Shown: positions 46,908 to 56,812, numbered from the stretch's first letter. The stretch is 64,000 nt of DNA from Bacillus nakamurai (GCF_001584325.1 NZ_LSAZ01000002.1:151011-215010), one strand, 5' to 3'. Program-made: numbers and translations. Notes: generated by a model from the sequence alone, not told the origin.

Positions 46908-49592
46908 ATGAGACGAAAGAGATTTACATCTTTTTGGGCGGCCATTTTGACAGCGGCTCTTGTGCTGAGCCTCGCCGCTCCGTTTTCACAAGTGTCTGCC
47001 GCTGAGCCGATTGAGCAAGCAAAAGCACTGGAAAACGGAAAGGAACAGTCCGGGGTAATTGATGAGCCGGAACAATCAGTTTGGTATCAAATAACGCCAA
47101 GTAAAGAAGAAGTATCAAAAGATTCACATATGGCGTTAACCGTAAGCAGTCAATCCTTCTTAAATGTATCCGTTTACTCCAGCAAAGAGAAAGCCTTGGG
47201 TGATGACACGTTTGACATGTACCGTTCTTACACAGATCAAGGTAAAAGCGAAATCAACGTTCCGCATGCCTGGCAAGGCCCTTACTACATAAAAGTAGAG
47301 TATGCAGGGGAAGAGCCTGAGGAAGGCGGCAGCATTCAAAACGAAAGCGCAGAAAAAGCAGCCTACACCATCAGCTATAAAGGCACGACGCTGCAGCCTG
47401 CAGATCTTGAACAAGAGGAGTCCTGCCCTGTTGAGATGAGCGTCAGCGAGACAAAAGCGGGAGCCGGTATTTTAAAAGATCTGAGGACGATTCGTGATCA
47501 ACAGCTGAATCAAACTGCTTCAGGAAAAGAACTGTCTAAGCTCTATTACAAAGCCGCCCCATTTATCGCAGCGAAACTCGTTTTCAACAAAAAAGCAAGA
47601 ACTGAAATCTATCAGGATCTTGTGACATTGAAGCCGCTGTTCAGCGACACGGCTGAAAACGGAAGCAATTCCTCATACACGGTGACTGACAAAGACCAAA
47701 AGGCGATTGAGCGGTTATATGCCGCTGCTTTGCAATCGGTACCCTCCTATTTGAAAAAAGAGCTGAAACAGCAAGCAGATAAGCTTCACATTCACAGCTT
47801 AAAAGGCAAAACAGCCGGAGCATTTTTAACAGAAAACAAGCTGGCTCTGGAAAGCAAAGTTCAGACGCAGAAAGTGATTTTTAAATTGAAAAATAACAAA
47901 GGCCTTGCCGCAGTCACTAAAGAAGCAGCAGGCTTCAAGGCAAGCGCACAATCTAAAAAAGATATATCCCAAATTAAACAGGCGAAGAAACTGTTTGACA
48001 ACCTTTATTCCTTTGAAATGCCGAAAGATCCAAAACAAAACGGCTCTTATTCTATCAGCGCCAAACGGGTGAAGGACACGGCATCTTCACTGTCAAAACT
48101 GCCGGCTGTTGAATTTGCCGAACCTGTGCGTGAATACAAAAGCCTGTCGGCCGACATTCAGTATCCGTACCAATGGTCGCTGAAAAACGGAGGCGCGGAC
48201 GGGGGTATAAAAGGAGCTGATGTGAAATTTGACCAGGCATCATCACTGCTTTCAAAACGCAAGCTCAATGATACGCTCATCGCTGTCGTGGACACAGGAG
48301 TAGACAGCACGCTTGCCGATCTGAAAGGAAAGGTTAGAACCGATTTAGGGCACAATTTCGTGAACAGAACAAACAGCGCGCTTGATGATCAAGGGCACGG
48401 GACACATGTTGCCGGGATTATCGCCGCGAAAAGCGGTAACAGCTACTCTATGGCAGGGCTGAATGGCAAAGCCGGAATTATTCCCGTAAAAGTGCTGGAT
48501 TCAACGGGTTCTGGAGATACGGAGCAAATCGCCCTCGGCATTAAATATGCGGCCGACAAGGGAGCGAAAGTCATTAACCTGAGTCTCGGCGGAGCATACA
48601 GCCGTGTGCTCGAATTTGCCTTGAAATATGCGGCTTCAAAAAATGTCGTCATTGCCGCGGCAAGCGGAAATGAAGGCATGAATGAGCTGTCTTACCCGGC
48701 TTCATCAAAATATGTCATCTCTGTCGGCGCAAGCAATCGGATGGATATGACGGCCGATTTCTCAAACTATGGAAAAGGGCTCGATTTGACAGCGCCCGGA
48801 TCTGATATTCCGAGTCTCGTCCCGAACGGAAATGTAACGTATATGAGCGGCACGTCAATGGCCGCGCCGCATGTGGCGGCTGCCGCCGGCTTGCTGCTGT
48901 CCCAAAATCCGAAGCTCAAGCCGAATGAAGTGGAAGCCAAATTAAAGCAGACTGCAGACGATATTTCGTTTAAAAGTGAGGACGGCCAAGAAGAAGAGCT
49001 GTATGATGACAATGGCGACCCGATGCCGATTCCGGTCATTCCGGGAGTTGACTGGCATTCCGGCCACGGCCGCCTGAATATCATGAAGGCAGTCAGCGCC
49101 GTTGATTTAGGCCTTGAAATTAACAAGCTTGAAAGCACACAGACAGCTGTCAGAGGAAAAGCGAAAGAGGGCACGGCCCTTGAAGTCATGAACGGCAAGA
49201 AAAAACTCGGCAGCGCAAAAGCAGGTAAAGACGGCAAGTTTAAAGTGAATATCCCGATGCAGAAAAAAGACACCGTTTTACAAGTGAAAGCTTCTAAAGA
49301 TGACGCAAAAACATCTGTCACCATTGTCACAGCCAAAGGAACGCCATCCGGCACACCGAAGGTCAGCAAAGTGACATCAAAAGATACGGCGGTTAAAGGA
49401 AAAGCAAACAGCCAAGCGAAAATCACCGTCAAAAATAAAGCGAAAAAAGTAATCGCGACGCAGAAAGCAGATCAAAAAGGCGCGTTCTCCGTCAAAATCA
49501 AAAAACAAAAAGCAGGCACCGTGCTTTATGTGACGGCTGCCGACACGGATAAACAAGAAAGCAAAGCAGTCAAAGTAACGGTCGGAAAATAA
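46908..49592 (+). CDS. wprA: Cell-wall-associated subtilisin-like protease WprA
   Basis: An 894-residue secreted precursor with a signal peptide (cleaved near FSQVSAAE). The N-terminal half becomes a wall-bound propeptide-like protein, and the C-terminal half carries the subtilase domain with Asp462 (VVDTGVDS), His497 (GHGTHVAG) and Ser650 (SGTSMAAPH). Two repeated Ig-like segments after about residue 740 (AVRGKAKEGTALEV and AVKGKANSQAKITV) resemble bacterial surface repeats. It takes part in quality control of exported proteins. The start follows AGGGGGATTTGAG. Confidence 0.95.
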   Translation: MRRKRFTSFWAAILTAALVLSLAAPFSQVSAAEPIEQAKALENGKEQSGVIDEPEQSVWYQITPSKEEVSKDSHMALTVSSQSFLNVSVYSSKEKALGDDTFDMYRSYTDQGKSEINVPHAWQGPYYIKVEYAGEEPEEGGSIQNESAEKAAYTISYKGTTLQPADLEQEESCPVEMSVSETKAGAGILKDLRTIRDQQLNQTASGKELSKLYYKAAPFIAAKLVFNKKARTEIYQDLVTLKPLFSDTAENGSNSSYTVTDKDQKAIERLYAAALQSVPSYLKKELKQQADKLHIHSLKGKTAGAFLTENKLALESKVQTQKVIFKLKNNKGLAAVTKEAAGFKASAQSKKDISQIKQAKKLFDNLYSFEMPKDPKQNGSYSISAKRVKDTASSLSKLPAVEFAEPVREYKSLSADIQYPYQWSLKNGGADGGIKGADVKFDQASSLLSKRKLNDTLIAVVDTGVDSTLADLKGKVRTDLGHNFVNRTNSALDDQGHGTHVAGIIAAKSGNSYSMAGLNGKAGIIPVKVLDSTGSGDTEQIALGIKYAADKGAKVINLSLGGAYSRVLEFALKYAASKNVVIAAASGNEGMNELSYPASSKYVISVGASNRMDMTADFSNYGKGLDLTAPGSDIPSLVPNGNVTYMSGTSMAAPHVAAAAGLLLSQNPKLKPNEVEAKLKQTADDISFKSEDGQEEELYDDNGDPMPIPVIPGVDWHSGHGRLNIMKAVSAVDLGLEINKLESTQTAVRGKAKEGTALEVMNGKKKLGSAKAGKDGKFKVNIPMQKKDTVLQVKASKDDAKTSVTIVTAKGTPSGTPKVSKVTSKDTAVKGKANSQAKITVKNKAKKVIATQKADQKGAFSVKIKKQKAGTVLYVTAADTDKQESKAVKVTVGK

Positions 49593-49593
49593 A

Positions 49594-49630
49594 AGCAGGC
49601 GGTGCCTTAAAAGGGCGCCGCCTGTTTTAT
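49594..49630 (+). terminator. Terminator of wprA
   Basis: Stem GCAGGCGGTGCC / GGCGCCGCCTG followed by TTTTATTT, between wprA and convergent yisN. Confidence 0.88.
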
Positions 49631-50176
49631 TTACGCTGTCCCGCCGTGTTTTGCGGTTGAATACATAATCGAGCGCCGCCCATCCGACGCCGTCCATTCA
49701 AACCGATCGTTTTTCCCTGAGCTGCCGCGGTGATGCTGTAAGGCGCACTGGGCGTCATCGGCGGAAAAGTGGTAGAATGATACGCCTTCCCCGGAAAACA
49801 TCGCTTGGTTGTAAGAAAAAACACAATCAAATACGGACAGGCCGAACCCGTGCAAATGCTTCAGAAACAAAAGAAACGTTTCATCATCAAGTGAGTCCAG
49901 CAAAGCCAAAAGCGGCCGTTTCACCGCCTTTTCATAACGGATGGCTTCCCCGCCCGAAAGGACAATCGTTCCCCCGGAATCCACCTCGGCTGTATCGCCT
50001 TGAATCCGGGCCGGCTGCCATTTGCCGTCAAGTTTAATAAACACGGCAGCGTTTCCGAGGCTTTCAGCAAGCAGGATGTCGCCTTCTCCATTCTCAACAA
50101 GGCAGATGCCGTCCTCTATCATCAGCGTCCCGCGTTCCCATTTGTTTTTTTCTGAAAAAAGCTGTTTTCGTTTCAT
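49631..50176 (-). CDS. yisN: DUF2777 protein YisN
   Basis: A 181-residue cytosolic protein of unknown function. The recognisable part is the centre, SLDDETFLLFLKHLHGFGLSVFDCVFSYN (core ETFLLFLKHLHGFGLSVFDC). The N-terminal half is beta-rich. AAGGAGACC precedes the ATG. By position and general sequence it is YisN, although I recall the B. subtilis protein as somewhat longer, so the C-terminus may differ. Confidence 0.78.
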   Translation of the reverse strand: MKRKQLFSEKNKWERGTLMIEDGICLVENGEGDILLAESLGNAAVFIKLDGKWQPARIQGDTAEVDSGGTIVLSGGEAIRYEKAVKRPLLALLDSLDDETFLLFLKHLHGFGLSVFDCVFSYNQAMFSGEGVSFYHFSADDAQCALQHHRGSSGKNDRFEWTASDGRRSIMYSTAKHGGTA

Positions 50177-50350
50177 TTAGCGCCGGTCTCCTTTGTTTGT
50201 TTCTTCTCTTCCGTTCTTTCCAAATGAAGCTTGTCTTATACAACTCTTAATGGGACAAATCAACTATCTGTGTTTCTCTGCATAAACTAGGTAAAGTGCT
50301 GATAGAAACGAATTTGAAACCGACAGAAACGGGATTGGAGCTGATATCAC

Positions 50351-52192
50351 ATGTGTGGAATTACGGGTTGGGTCGATTTTCAAAAGCAGCTCGTCCAAGA
50401 CAAACATATTATGAACAAAATGACAGACACTCTTTCAAAACGAGGGCCTGATGATTCAAACGTTTGGGGAGAGCCCCATGTTTTATTCGGACATAAAAGA
50501 CTTTCAGTCGTTGATATTGAAGGCGGGCGCCAGCCGATGGCCTGCACGCATCAAGGAGAAACGTACACGATCATTTATAATGGCGAGCTGTATAACACAG
50601 AAGATTTGCGGAAAGAGCTGCAGGCGCGGGGCCACCGTTTTGACCGGACGTCTGATACAGAAGTGCTGCTGCATAGCTATATTGAGTGGCAGGAGGAGTG
50701 CGTTCACCGCTTGAACGGCATTTTCGCCTTTGCAGTTTGGGATGAAAAGCGGGAGCGGCTGTTTGCAGCAAGAGACCGGCTCGGCGTAAAACCGTTTTTT
50801 TATAAAGAACATGGCTCTTCTTTTCTGTTTGGCTCAGAGTTGAAAGCCATCCTCGCACATCCTGATGTGAAAGCCCGCACAGACAGGACCGGACTTGCCG
50901 AAGTGTTTGGCCTCGGTCCGTCCAGATCACCCGGAAGCGGCGTATTCAAAGGGATTAACGAGGTCCGCCCCGCCCACGCGCTCACCTTTTCAAAAGACGG
51001 ATTGTCCATATGGCGTTATTGGAATGTAAAAAGCGAACCGCATACAGACAGCTTTCAAGATACGGCTGCCCACGTTCGGTACTTATTTCAAGATGCGGTC
51101 ACGCGCCAGCTCGTTTCTGATGTGCCGGTTTGCACATTTTTATCAGGCGGGCTTGATTCGAGCGCCATCACCGCCATTGCCGCAGGTCATTTTGAAAAAG
51201 AAGGCAGAGACCCGCTTCATACTTATTCGATTGATTACGAGGAGAACGACAGATTTTTTAAAGCGAGCACTTTTCAGCCGAATGACGACGGTCCGTGGAT
51301 CGATAAAATGATAGGCGCATTCGGCACGCAGCACCATAAGTGCATCATCACGCAAGATCAATTGGTAGAACATCTGGAGGAATCCGTTCTTGTCAGAGAT
51401 CTTCCGGGCATGGCCGATGTTGATTCCTCTTTGCTGTGGTTTTGCCGGGAAATTAAAAAGGACTTCGTCGTCAGCCTTTCAGGAGAATGTGCCGATGAAA
51501 TTTTCGGGGGATACCCGTGGTTCCACCATGCGGCAGAAGAAGAAGGATTTCCTTGGATGAGATCAACTGAGGAGAGAATCACCCTTTTAGATGAAAAATG
51601 GCAAAAAAGGCTGCACTTAAGAGAGTACGTGAATGCACGATATGAAGAAACAATCGCGGAAACACCGCTGTTAGACGGCGAGACGGGCGCCGATAAAGCG
51701 AGAAGACAGCTGTTTTATTTAAATATGCTGTGGTTTATGACAAATCTGCTTGACCGCAAAGACCGCATGAGCATGGGGGCCAGCCTTGAGGTGCGTGTGC
51801 CGTTTGCCGATCACAGGCTCGTGGAATACGTATGGAATATCCCGTGGGAAATGAAAATGCATGACAACCGGGAGAAAGGCATTTTACGAAAGGCGCTCGA
51901 AGGCCTGCTGCCGGACGATATTTTGTACCGCAAAAAAAGCCCTTATCCGAAAACCCATCACCCGAAATATACAAAAGGCGTCACAGAATGGCTGAGAACG
52001 ATTTTACAAGAAAAAGACTCCGTGCTCCATACGCTGCTGGACAGAAAAAAATTAGAAATGCTGCTGGAAACAGAGGGATCATCTTTTCAGGTGCCGTGGT
52101 TCGGACAGCTGATGAAAGGCCCGCAGCTGATCGCCCACCTCGCCCAGATCCATACATGGTTTGAGGCGTACCGTATTGACATAGAAGAATAG
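50351..52192 (+). CDS. asnO: Asparagine synthetase AsnO (glutamine-hydrolysing)
   Basis: Makes asparagine from aspartate, glutamine and ATP. Cys2 (MCGITGW) is the glutaminase nucleophile. The ATP pyrophosphatase motif is SGGLDSSAI, followed by LSGECADEIFGGYPWF. Length 613 residues. Of the three B. subtilis paralogues this one is the sporulation-linked, mother-cell enzyme. A poor SigE-like -10 (CATAAACT at 50281) fits this but is not strong evidence. It is preceded by GGAG. Confidence 0.94.
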   Translation: MCGITGWVDFQKQLVQDKHIMNKMTDTLSKRGPDDSNVWGEPHVLFGHKRLSVVDIEGGRQPMACTHQGETYTIIYNGELYNTEDLRKELQARGHRFDRTSDTEVLLHSYIEWQEECVHRLNGIFAFAVWDEKRERLFAARDRLGVKPFFYKEHGSSFLFGSELKAILAHPDVKARTDRTGLAEVFGLGPSRSPGSGVFKGINEVRPAHALTFSKDGLSIWRYWNVKSEPHTDSFQDTAAHVRYLFQDAVTRQLVSDVPVCTFLSGGLDSSAITAIAAGHFEKEGRDPLHTYSIDYEENDRFFKASTFQPNDDGPWIDKMIGAFGTQHHKCIITQDQLVEHLEESVLVRDLPGMADVDSSLLWFCREIKKDFVVSLSGECADEIFGGYPWFHHAAEEEGFPWMRSTEERITLLDEKWQKRLHLREYVNARYEETIAETPLLDGETGADKARRQLFYLNMLWFMTNLLDRKDRMSMGASLEVRVPFADHRLVEYVWNIPWEMKMHDNREKGILRKALEGLLPDDILYRKKSPYPKTHHPKYTKGVTEWLRTILQEKDSVLHTLLDRKKLEMLLETEGSSFQVPWFGQLMKGPQLIAHLAQIHTWFEAYRIDIEE

Positions 52193-52279
52193 CCGTGCCG
52201 CGACCGGTTTCCTTTAACGGATATCGGTCTTTTCATTGTGAAACATATGATAAACTAAAATGATAGAGGAGTGAGTGAC

Positions 52280-53023
52280 ATGACCGAATATGAAGAGTGC
52301 GGACAGATCATCAAAAAGCACCTTCCCATATGTGAAAAAGCCTTTTCGTCTCTTCCGCTGAAAAACAGGCGAGCGGCATGGGCTGTGCTGGCCTTGTTTC
52401 ATCAGGCCGAACAGCTCGCTGACCTTACTGAGCTTGCCCTTTTTGAACAGGCTGCGGAAGCCTTTCTCACCGGGACAAGCCCCGGCGGCTTTTTGTGGGG
52501 GGCGCTCAGCGATGCCGGCCGGCAATTTACATTAGAGGAAGAGCCGTTTTGTGAATTTATCGCGGGCCAAAAGCAAGATAGAGAGAAAGAAACATATGAC
52601 GAGCTTGATGAACTGCTCATGTACGCCTATCAGACGGGCGGCGCCATCGGTTTACTCATCTTGCCGATATGCGCGCGCAGAAATCAAGAAAAGCTCCGCA
52701 ATGCCGCGGTATCACTGGGAGTGGCCATTCAGCTGACGCGTCTCCTCAGGGATATCGAAACGGATGAACGGCAGAAAAAGCGCTTGCCGCGTCAGGTGAT
52801 GAAGCAGTTCGGCTATACGGAAGAAGAGCTCAGCAGCCATACGGTCAACAAGGCATTTATCAATGTATGGGAGTATATCGCTTTTGAAGCGGAGGCGTAT
52901 TATGAGGAGGCAGCTGAAGCAATGCCGCTGTTTCCGTTATATTCGCAATCAGCCGTTAACGAATTGGCTTCACGTTATCAAACACAACTGAAAGAGATCA
53001 GAAACCGGCTTTCTCAAGCGTAA
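52280..53023 (+). CDS. yisP: Squalene/phytoene-synthase-like farnesyl diphosphate phosphatase YisP
   Basis: A 247-residue protein of the trans-isoprenyl diphosphate synthase fold. The second Asp-rich motif is visible (RLLRDIETDERQKKRLP), as is YAYQTGGAIG. The first DxxxD motif is replaced by FHQAEQLAD. That agrees with reports that YisP does not make squalene but removes diphosphate from farnesyl diphosphate to give farnesol, linked to lipid microdomains and biofilm formation. I start at the ATG after AGGAGTGAGTGAC; a GTG three codons earlier overlaps the site. Confidence 0.88.
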   Translation: MTEYEECGQIIKKHLPICEKAFSSLPLKNRRAAWAVLALFHQAEQLADLTELALFEQAAEAFLTGTSPGGFLWGALSDAGRQFTLEEEPFCEFIAGQKQDREKETYDELDELLMYAYQTGGAIGLLILPICARRNQEKLRNAAVSLGVAIQLTRLLRDIETDERQKKRLPRQVMKQFGYTEEELSSHTVNKAFINVWEYIAFEAEAYYEEAAEAMPLFPLYSQSAVNELASRYQTQLKEIRNRLSQA

Positions 53024-53059
53024 AAAACGCCCGGCTTCATTGCGAAGCTTCGGGCGTTT
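53024..53059. terminator. Bidirectional terminator between yisP and yisQ
   Basis: Stem AAACGCCCG / CGGGCGTTT with an inner TTC/GAA stem. Confidence 0.85.
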
Positions 53060-54425
53060 ATGCTATTCCTTTTTGAATCCATATCCGTGACCGCCATCTT
53101 CTGTACATTAAAATGCCTCTGACCCATTCATCCGCGATAAAGGAAATCCAAACGCCCATCAGCCCTAATCCGAAATGGATACCGAACAGATAGGCGAGAG
53201 GGAGGCCGATGCCCCACATAGAAATCATCGCCATATAAACGGGGAATTTCGCATCTCCGGCTGCCCGCAGCGAGTTGATAATGATGACATTAAACGAACG
53301 GCCGGGCTCAAGAATCATCGTCATGGCAATCAGCATGCTCGCCGTGGCGATAATGTCCGGGCTGTTTGTGAAGAGCCCGATCAGATCTTTTGAAAACAGC
53401 GTCATGATAACGGATGTCAGCGCGGCAATGCCAAGCGCCCAATAGAGGCTTTTCATACAGCGGTGATACGCGTCATCAAATTGTTTGGCGCCGATATACC
53501 TGCCGATTAAAATTTGTGTGCCTTGGCTGATCGCCGTTCCGAATAAAAGGATAAACATGGTGATGTTTTGCGTGTACACCTTTGTCGTCAGCGCCTGTGC
53601 ACCCATGATGGCGATAAAATAAGTGACAACCATTTGCGAAATGTTGTATGACAGCTGTTCGCCGGCAGATGGAATGCCGATTTTCAGCAGCTTGCGCAAG
53701 TGCTCTTTATGGACGTGAAATACTTTCTTAAACGTTAAGCCGAGGCCGATGCGTTTTTTGACGATCATCACCATCGCAAGTAATCCGATGACGCGCGCGA
53801 TGGACGTAGACATCGCAACTCCTGCGACACCGAGAACCGGCAAGCCGAACGGACCGAAAATGACAAGAAAGTTACCGGCGATATTTAATATATTCATTCC
53901 GATCGTGACAAACATCGTATCCTTCGTATATCCGTAGCTTTTTAAAATGGCACTGAACGTCATAATCAGCGCCTGGATGAATGATAGGCCGCCGACCACC
54001 TGTAAAAAGACTTTGGCATCAGGCATAAGTTCATTGGAAAGGCCCATCACATGAAGCATCGGGACGGCCGCGAAAAAAACGGCGGCGCTGATAGCGAGGC
54101 TGATGACAAAGTTTGCCCCGATGGAAACGTATGCCACTTCCTGTGCTTCTTTTTTCTGCTTGGAGCCTAAAAATTGCGAAATAACGATTGTCGTGCCTGT
54201 TGCGATGAAGCTGAACATCACGATAATTAAATTTAAAATCTGATTGCTGACGCCCACAGCCGCCACACTGCTGTCGGAGTATTGGCTAAGCATAAGAGTA
54301 TCGGCGTTCCCCATAAACATATATAATGAAACCTCAATAAATATCGGCCAAGTGAGCGCAAATAATGAGAGTTTGTGATCAGCGGATTGTTTGAAGGCAG
54401 TTCGTTTTAAAATCGCTTGTTTCAT
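53058..54425 (-). CDS. yisQ: MATE-family efflux transporter YisQ
   Basis: A 455-residue membrane protein with 12 hydrophobic segments. The MATE hallmarks are the two related halves, FSFIATGTTIVISQFLGSKQ in the first and FGTAISQGTQILIGRYIGAKQ in the second. It probably exports drugs or metabolites using an ion gradient. It is divergent from the AraC-type gene yisR, with about 120 bases between them. Confidence 0.9.
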   Translation of the reverse strand: MKQAILKRTAFKQSADHKLSLFALTWPIFIEVSLYMFMGNADTLMLSQYSDSSVAAVGVSNQILNLIIVMFSFIATGTTIVISQFLGSKQKKEAQEVAYVSIGANFVISLAISAAVFFAAVPMLHVMGLSNELMPDAKVFLQVVGGLSFIQALIMTFSAILKSYGYTKDTMFVTIGMNILNIAGNFLVIFGPFGLPVLGVAGVAMSTSIARVIGLLAMVMIVKKRIGLGLTFKKVFHVHKEHLRKLLKIGIPSAGEQLSYNISQMVVTYFIAIMGAQALTTKVYTQNITMFILLFGTAISQGTQILIGRYIGAKQFDDAYHRCMKSLYWALGIAALTSVIMTLFSKDLIGLFTNSPDIIATASMLIAMTMILEPGRSFNVIIINSLRAAGDAKFPVYMAMISMWGIGLPLAYLFGIHFGLGLMGVWISFIADEWVRGILMYRRWRSRIWIQKGIA

Positions 54426-54546
54426 TGTTTTACCCCTTTCCTAACAAAATCAACGTTTTAAAGTGTACCGCCATTTTCTTATAATAAAAAGGGAGAGAAA
54501 CGAAACTTCTTGCAAAAATCCGACTTAAAAAGGAGGGCCTGAAAAA

Positions 54547-55410
54547 ATGCCTTTTCTCAAGTTTACTGTCCCTCCATTTCCGGCATTTATCGCCGCGGGA
54601 GAAGGAGTCTTCAAAAAAGGCGAAACCCATGTGAGGCGGGTTTTCTCCGTATTTGATCTGTTATATGTGACCAAGGGCGTCATGTACATTACAGAAGACG
54701 GAAACTCTTTTTCGGTTGAAGCGGGGGAGTATATCCTGCTTTCTCCAGGCCTGGAGCATTACGGCACGAAAGGCAGCGAGGAGACGACCTGCTACTCGTG
54801 GCTTCATTTTGAGAAAGCGGCATATGATGTTACGGAAAAAGCCGGGAATAACTGGGCGGAGCTGCGGCACAAAAAAGGCAGCTTTGAAGAGCCGGCCCGC
54901 TACCGTCTGGCATTGCCGCAAAAAGGAAAGGTCCGGCGCCCGCAGTTTATGGCGGGACAATTCGGCGTCCTCATCGATGACAGCGCCGAAAATTCCGATT
55001 TGCCGCTGAGAAAGCAGATACTGTTTGAAGAGCTGCTGCTTCATTTGCAAAAAGAAGCCTTTCACATTCCGTCAGCGAAGGAAAGGGTCGCATGGGAGGC
55101 CGCACGATACTTACAGGAGCATTTTCAAGAGAAAACGACTATCAAAGCGCTCTCCTCCGCGCTCCATTACAATCAAGACTATGTGACCCGCTGTATGCAG
55201 CAGGTGCTCGGTGTCACGCCCGGCCAATATACGAACAAAGTAAGAATGACGGAGGCGAAGCGCCTGTTATCCTCAACCAATGACAAAATGGGAGTGATTG
55301 CCGACGCCATCGGCATGGAAGACCCGACGTATTTTTCTAAACTGTTTAAGCAGATTGAGGGCGTAACTCCGTTGGAATACCGCAAATTCGTAAGCCGTAA
55401 GACAGACTGA
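54547..55410 (+). CDS. yisR: AraC-family transcriptional regulator YisR
   Basis: A 287-residue regulator. The N-terminal cupin-like sensing domain (VEAGEYILLSPGLEHYG) is followed by a C-terminal double helix-turn-helix (KALSSALHYNQDYVTRCMQQ and MGVIADAIGMEDPTYFSKLFKQ, ending GVTPLEYRKF). AAAGGAGGGCC precedes the ATG. Its divergent neighbour yisQ is an efflux pump gene and a candidate target. Confidence 0.9.
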   Translation: MPFLKFTVPPFPAFIAAGEGVFKKGETHVRRVFSVFDLLYVTKGVMYITEDGNSFSVEAGEYILLSPGLEHYGTKGSEETTCYSWLHFEKAAYDVTEKAGNNWAELRHKKGSFEEPARYRLALPQKGKVRRPQFMAGQFGVLIDDSAENSDLPLRKQILFEELLLHLQKEAFHIPSAKERVAWEAARYLQEHFQEKTTIKALSSALHYNQDYVTRCMQQVLGVTPGQYTNKVRMTEAKRLLSSTNDKMGVIADAIGMEDPTYFSKLFKQIEGVTPLEYRKFVSRKTD

Positions 55411-55457
55411 GCTTGGTGTATATGAGGAAATCAGAAAACAGATGAGGGATTTGTTGC

Positions 55458-55677
55458 ATGAAAATCACAATCTATGATGTGGCGGACAAAGCGGGCGTCT
55501 CCATTACTACCGTCTCCGGGTCATAAACAATACGGGGAGGATCAGTGACAAAACACGCCAAAAGGTGCTCCGCGTGATGGAAGAAATGGATTACCTGCCT
55601 AATGTCCATTTCGATATGATTTTTTTAAAGCGAAACCGCTTGCGCTGTTATCCATCTTCAGGGCCGGATTCTCATGA
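55458..55677 (+). pseudogene. degA: Remnant of LacI-family regulator gene degA
   Basis: The ATG after GAGGGATTTG opens a LacI-type DNA-binding head (MKITIYDVADKAGVSITTVS), but the frame stops after 22 codons at 55524. In the next frame the same protein continues (VINNTGRISDKTRQKVLRVM, then EEMDYLPNV), so one base has been lost near 55513-55519. After LPNV the family similarity ends and the following gene begins within 90 bases, so most of the roughly 330-residue protein is deleted. In B. subtilis degA lies here, between yisR and yisS. Confidence 0.88.
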
Positions 55678-55692
55678 AAAGGAGTGTTTTAA

Positions 55693-56721
55693 ATGAGAAA
55701 TCAAATCAGATGTGCCGTTTTGGGATTAGGAAGATTGGGATATTTTCATGCTAAGCATTTAATGAGTGAAGTGCAGGGCGCCCAGCTCACTGCCGTCTGT
55801 GATCCGATGAGGGGGAGAGCCGAAGAAGCCGCAAAGGAATTCGGGATCAGCAAATGGTCGGAAAATCCGTGTGAATTGCTGGAAGATGACAGCATTGACG
55901 CCGTGATCATTGTCACTCCGACAAGCACACACGCGGAAATGATCATAAAAGCCGCTGAAAACGGCAAGCACATCTTCGTTGAAAAACCGCTGACACTCAG
56001 CCTTGCAGAATCTAAAGAAGTCATGAAAAAAATAAAAGAAACAGGCGTCATCTGCCAGGTCGGCTTTATGAGGCGGTTTGATCCGGCGTACGCTGACGCG
56101 AAGAAACGCATCGATGCCGGGGAAATCGGCAAACCCATTTATTATAAGGGCTTTACAAGAGATTACGGCTCTCCGCCGGCGGAATTTATTAAACATAGCG
56201 GCGGCCTTTTCATTGACTGTTCCATTCATGATTACGATATCGCAAGGTATCTCATGAATGCTGAGGTGACGTCTGTCAGCGGACACGGCCGGATTTTAAA
56301 GCACCCGTTCATGGAAGAGTGCGGAGATGTCGATCAGGCATTAACGTATCTTGAATTTGACTCAGGCGCTGCCGGGGATGTGGAGGCAAGCAGAAATTCT
56401 CCGTACGGCCATGACATCCGCGCAGAAATTATCGGCACGACGGGGGCCATATTAGTGGGAACGCTGCGGAACCGGCATGTCACCGTTTTGACGGAGGCTG
56501 GCAGCAGCTATGACATTATCCCTGACTTTCAAACCCGCTTTAAAGACGCGTACCGTCTGGAACTTGAGCATTTTGCGGCATGTGTGCAAAAAGGGGAAAC
56601 GCCGATTGTCACAGAAGTCGATGCCGCAATTAATTTAGAAATCGGCATCGCCGCGACCGATTCCTTTAGAACAGGAAGGCCTGTGAAACTTACGAAAGGC
56701 AGCAGCTATGCCGGAATATGA
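55693..56721 (+). CDS. yisS: Inositol dehydrogenase-like oxidoreductase YisS (IolX)
   Basis: A 342-residue NAD-dependent oxidoreductase of the Gfo/Idh/MocA family. The Rossmann motif is VLGLGRLGYFHAKHL, the EKP motif is FVEKPLTLS, and DCSIHDYDIARYL carries the catalytic aspartate/histidine pair. B. subtilis YisS is IolX, an NAD-dependent scyllo-inositol dehydrogenase. AAAGGAG precedes the ATG. The upstream degA, reported to repress iolX, is broken here, so control may be lost. Confidence 0.9.
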   Translation: MRNQIRCAVLGLGRLGYFHAKHLMSEVQGAQLTAVCDPMRGRAEEAAKEFGISKWSENPCELLEDDSIDAVIIVTPTSTHAEMIIKAAENGKHIFVEKPLTLSLAESKEVMKKIKETGVICQVGFMRRFDPAYADAKKRIDAGEIGKPIYYKGFTRDYGSPPAEFIKHSGGLFIDCSIHDYDIARYLMNAEVTSVSGHGRILKHPFMEECGDVDQALTYLEFDSGAAGDVEASRNSPYGHDIRAEIIGTTGAILVGTLRNRHVTVLTEAGSSYDIIPDFQTRFKDAYRLELEHFAACVQKGETPIVTEVDAAINLEIGIAATDSFRTGRPVKLTKGSSYAGI

Positions 56722-56777
56722 TTGCAGCGTTTTACAAACGATTGCTCCGGCTATATCTTTATGACTTGAAAACAGTC

Positions 56778-56812
56778 AAAAGCAAGGGCCGGCTCAGCCT
56801 TTGCTTTTTTTA
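56778..56812. terminator. Bidirectional terminator between yisS and yisT
   Basis: Stem AAAAGCAAGG / CCTTTGCTTTT flanked by T-runs, between convergent genes. Confidence 0.82.
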
